Virus record (IMG/VR): IMGVR_UViG_3300033064_001215
Span: 1 to 31,640 of that record
From: a virus
Direction: 5' to 3' (one strand)
Length of the DNA: 31,640 nucleotides
The notes below the pieces were generated by a model. That model made no database searches, was not told the DNA's origin, and saw nothing but the letters and a program-made list of their open reading frames with translations. Positions 30,894 to 31,640 of this stretch are shown in pieces (the first letter of the stretch is position 1; each line of letters begins with the position of its first letter). The position numbers and the translations under genes are program-made.

Positions 30894-31640
30894 ATGAAAA
30901 TTAATCCAACAAATAAATTTGCAATCAATTCCGTCATTGCGGCAATCACTGTGGCATGCGGCGCAGCTAGTGTGTACATTGGTGTAACTGTAGCATCTGA
31001 TGATTCGCTACCGGTAGTAACTACTCCGATATCTGCAAGGGTAGCCGAATCTACTGCATGGTCAACTAGCCCAATTCTAGCCAATACATTGGTTATTAAA
31101 CCATTGGATACTGTTGAAAAATCCATGAATTCAGATGTGTTAGCACAAGTAACAAGTATGGCTGATTCAGCTATTCCAACTAATTCAGTTGGCACAACTG
31201 AACATGATCCATTTAACCGAATCCAACTAACGAATGCGACTTTTGGTGCTGCTGCAATTACACAGCTAGGTGTTAACTTGGACCCAGTTGCTAAATGGTA
31301 TGGATATTCTTCTGCTGAATTTAAACAACAGCTATTATCTGATACCAGCATGAAAATTGATGCAAAAGGCCGGGTAGTATACGTTGACGAGCAAGTAGTG
31401 ACCATTAACCAAGCAACTGAAAAAGTGACTGCATCTGTTCCGACTAGTGGAACAGATACTCCTTTCTCATATGATCAAACATTTGTATTGCATAGTAAAC
31501 CAGATTCGCCTCGGGCACTGTATATAAATTTTACAGGGCAGGGTACTCGTCCTCCGTTTGATTTAGATAATTCGCCTTCCACTTTTAACAATGCCGAACG
31601 TTTAATTATCCAACAAGTGTGGATGCGAGTAGCTGAAGTA
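30894..31640 (+). CDS. Probable exported metallopeptidase-like protein (3' partial)
   Basis: Open for 249 codons to the window edge. Lys2 and Lys8 are followed by a hydrophobic small-residue segment (residues ~10-34, FAINSVIAAITVACGAASVY), which suggests a signal peptide or N-terminal anchor. A Ser/Thr/Val-rich prodomain-like region follows. The last ~45 visible residues (ALYINFTGQGTRPPFDLD, then STFNNAERLIIQQVWMRVAE) resemble the start of secreted zinc-peptidase domains, where LYLDFDGH is followed by FSAAEQ and IWQRVAEDYAPF. The HExxH site would lie beyond the window. No T4 counterpart is known to me. The terminator before it makes it a separate unit; a TATATT lies directly before the ATG. 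Confidence 0.6.
   Translation, partial: MKINPTNKFAINSVIAAITVACGAASVYIGVTVASDDSLPVVTTPISARVAESTAWSTSPILANTLVIKPLDTVEKSMNSDVLAQVTSMADSAIPTNSVGTTEHDPFNRIQLTNATFGAAAITQLGVNLDPVAKWYGYSSAEFKQQLLSDTSMKIDAKGRVVYVDEQVVTINQATEKVTASVPTSGTDTPFSYDQTFVLHSKPDSPRALYINFTGQGTRPPFDLDNSPSTFNNAERLIIQQVWMRVAEV

Noticed and set aside
30890-31405. 171-codon minus-strand frame near the window end
   Set aside because: It lies opposite a plus-strand frame open for 249 codons with an export segment and peptidase-like motif; the minus translation resembles no family.
1-31640. tRNA genes, CRISPR arrays, insertion sequences, integrase or attachment sites
   Set aside because: None could be supported by reading the sequence; direct repeats other than the fibre repeat are too short or isolated.

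Overview
This window is a contiguous piece of a T4-like myovirus genome (tailed phage with a contractile tail). The basis is homology read from the translated proteins. It carries recognisable counterparts of T4 gp13, gp14, gp15, gp18 (sheath), gp19 (tube), gp4, gp16/gp17 (terminase), gp32, UvsX, UvsY, UvsW, gp62, gp61 (primase) and gp41 (helicase), together with T4-type late promoters (NNTAAATA). The base composition is AT-rich. The gene content (extended sheath, dNMP kinase, HARP-like protein, DnaE-like mini-protein) looks closer to environmental, marine or freshwater T4 relatives than to coliphage T4. The host cannot be named from the sequence. Near-consensus TTGaca-N17-TATAAT promoters in front of early genes indicate a bacterium with an ordinary sigma-70 holoenzyme.

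Layout. (1) 1-1630: end of a collagen-like tail fibre with a self-cleaving S74 chaperone domain, overlapped by a second fibre-like gene. (2) 1627-4654, minus strand: gp14, gp15 and a NUDIX hydrolase, read from a perfect TATAAATA promoter. (3) 4723-12106, plus strand: gp13, dNMP kinase (its own early promoter), sheath, tube, a tube-family/baseplate candidate, a small conserved protein and gp4 nuclease. (4) 12115-18395: packaging and head region with gp16, two probable head-interior proteins, gp17 and a large conserved virion protein. (5) 18396-24193: recombination/replication block with gp32, uvsX, an acidic small protein, uvsY, a HARP-like protein and uvsW. (6) 24273-27067: a coupled operon with a conserved unknown, a 55-aa protein, gp62, a zinc-finger protein, an unknown and a miniature DnaE-palm protein. 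(7) 27064-28295: a divergent pair of late genes. (8) 28383-30834: primase and helicase. (9) 30894-end: the start of a probably exported metallopeptidase-like protein, cut by the window edge.

Three sequence patterns deserve most attention. First, six late genes share the exact spacing NNTAAATA-N5-ATG. On T4 late-promoter geometry this places the transcription start on the A of ATG, which predicts leaderless mRNAs. Leadered late genes instead have AAGGAG. Second, gp14 and gp15, and possibly the gene at 24273, appear to start at AUU/AUC codons behind strong ribosome-binding sites, because clearly coding sequence extends upstream of the first ATG/GTG. Third, several early promoters have their -35 hexamer inside the loop of the preceding terminator-like hairpin, forming compact terminator/promoter hybrids. 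No tRNA, CRISPR, insertion sequence or attachment site was seen, and no gene-free stretch exceeds about 215 bases.
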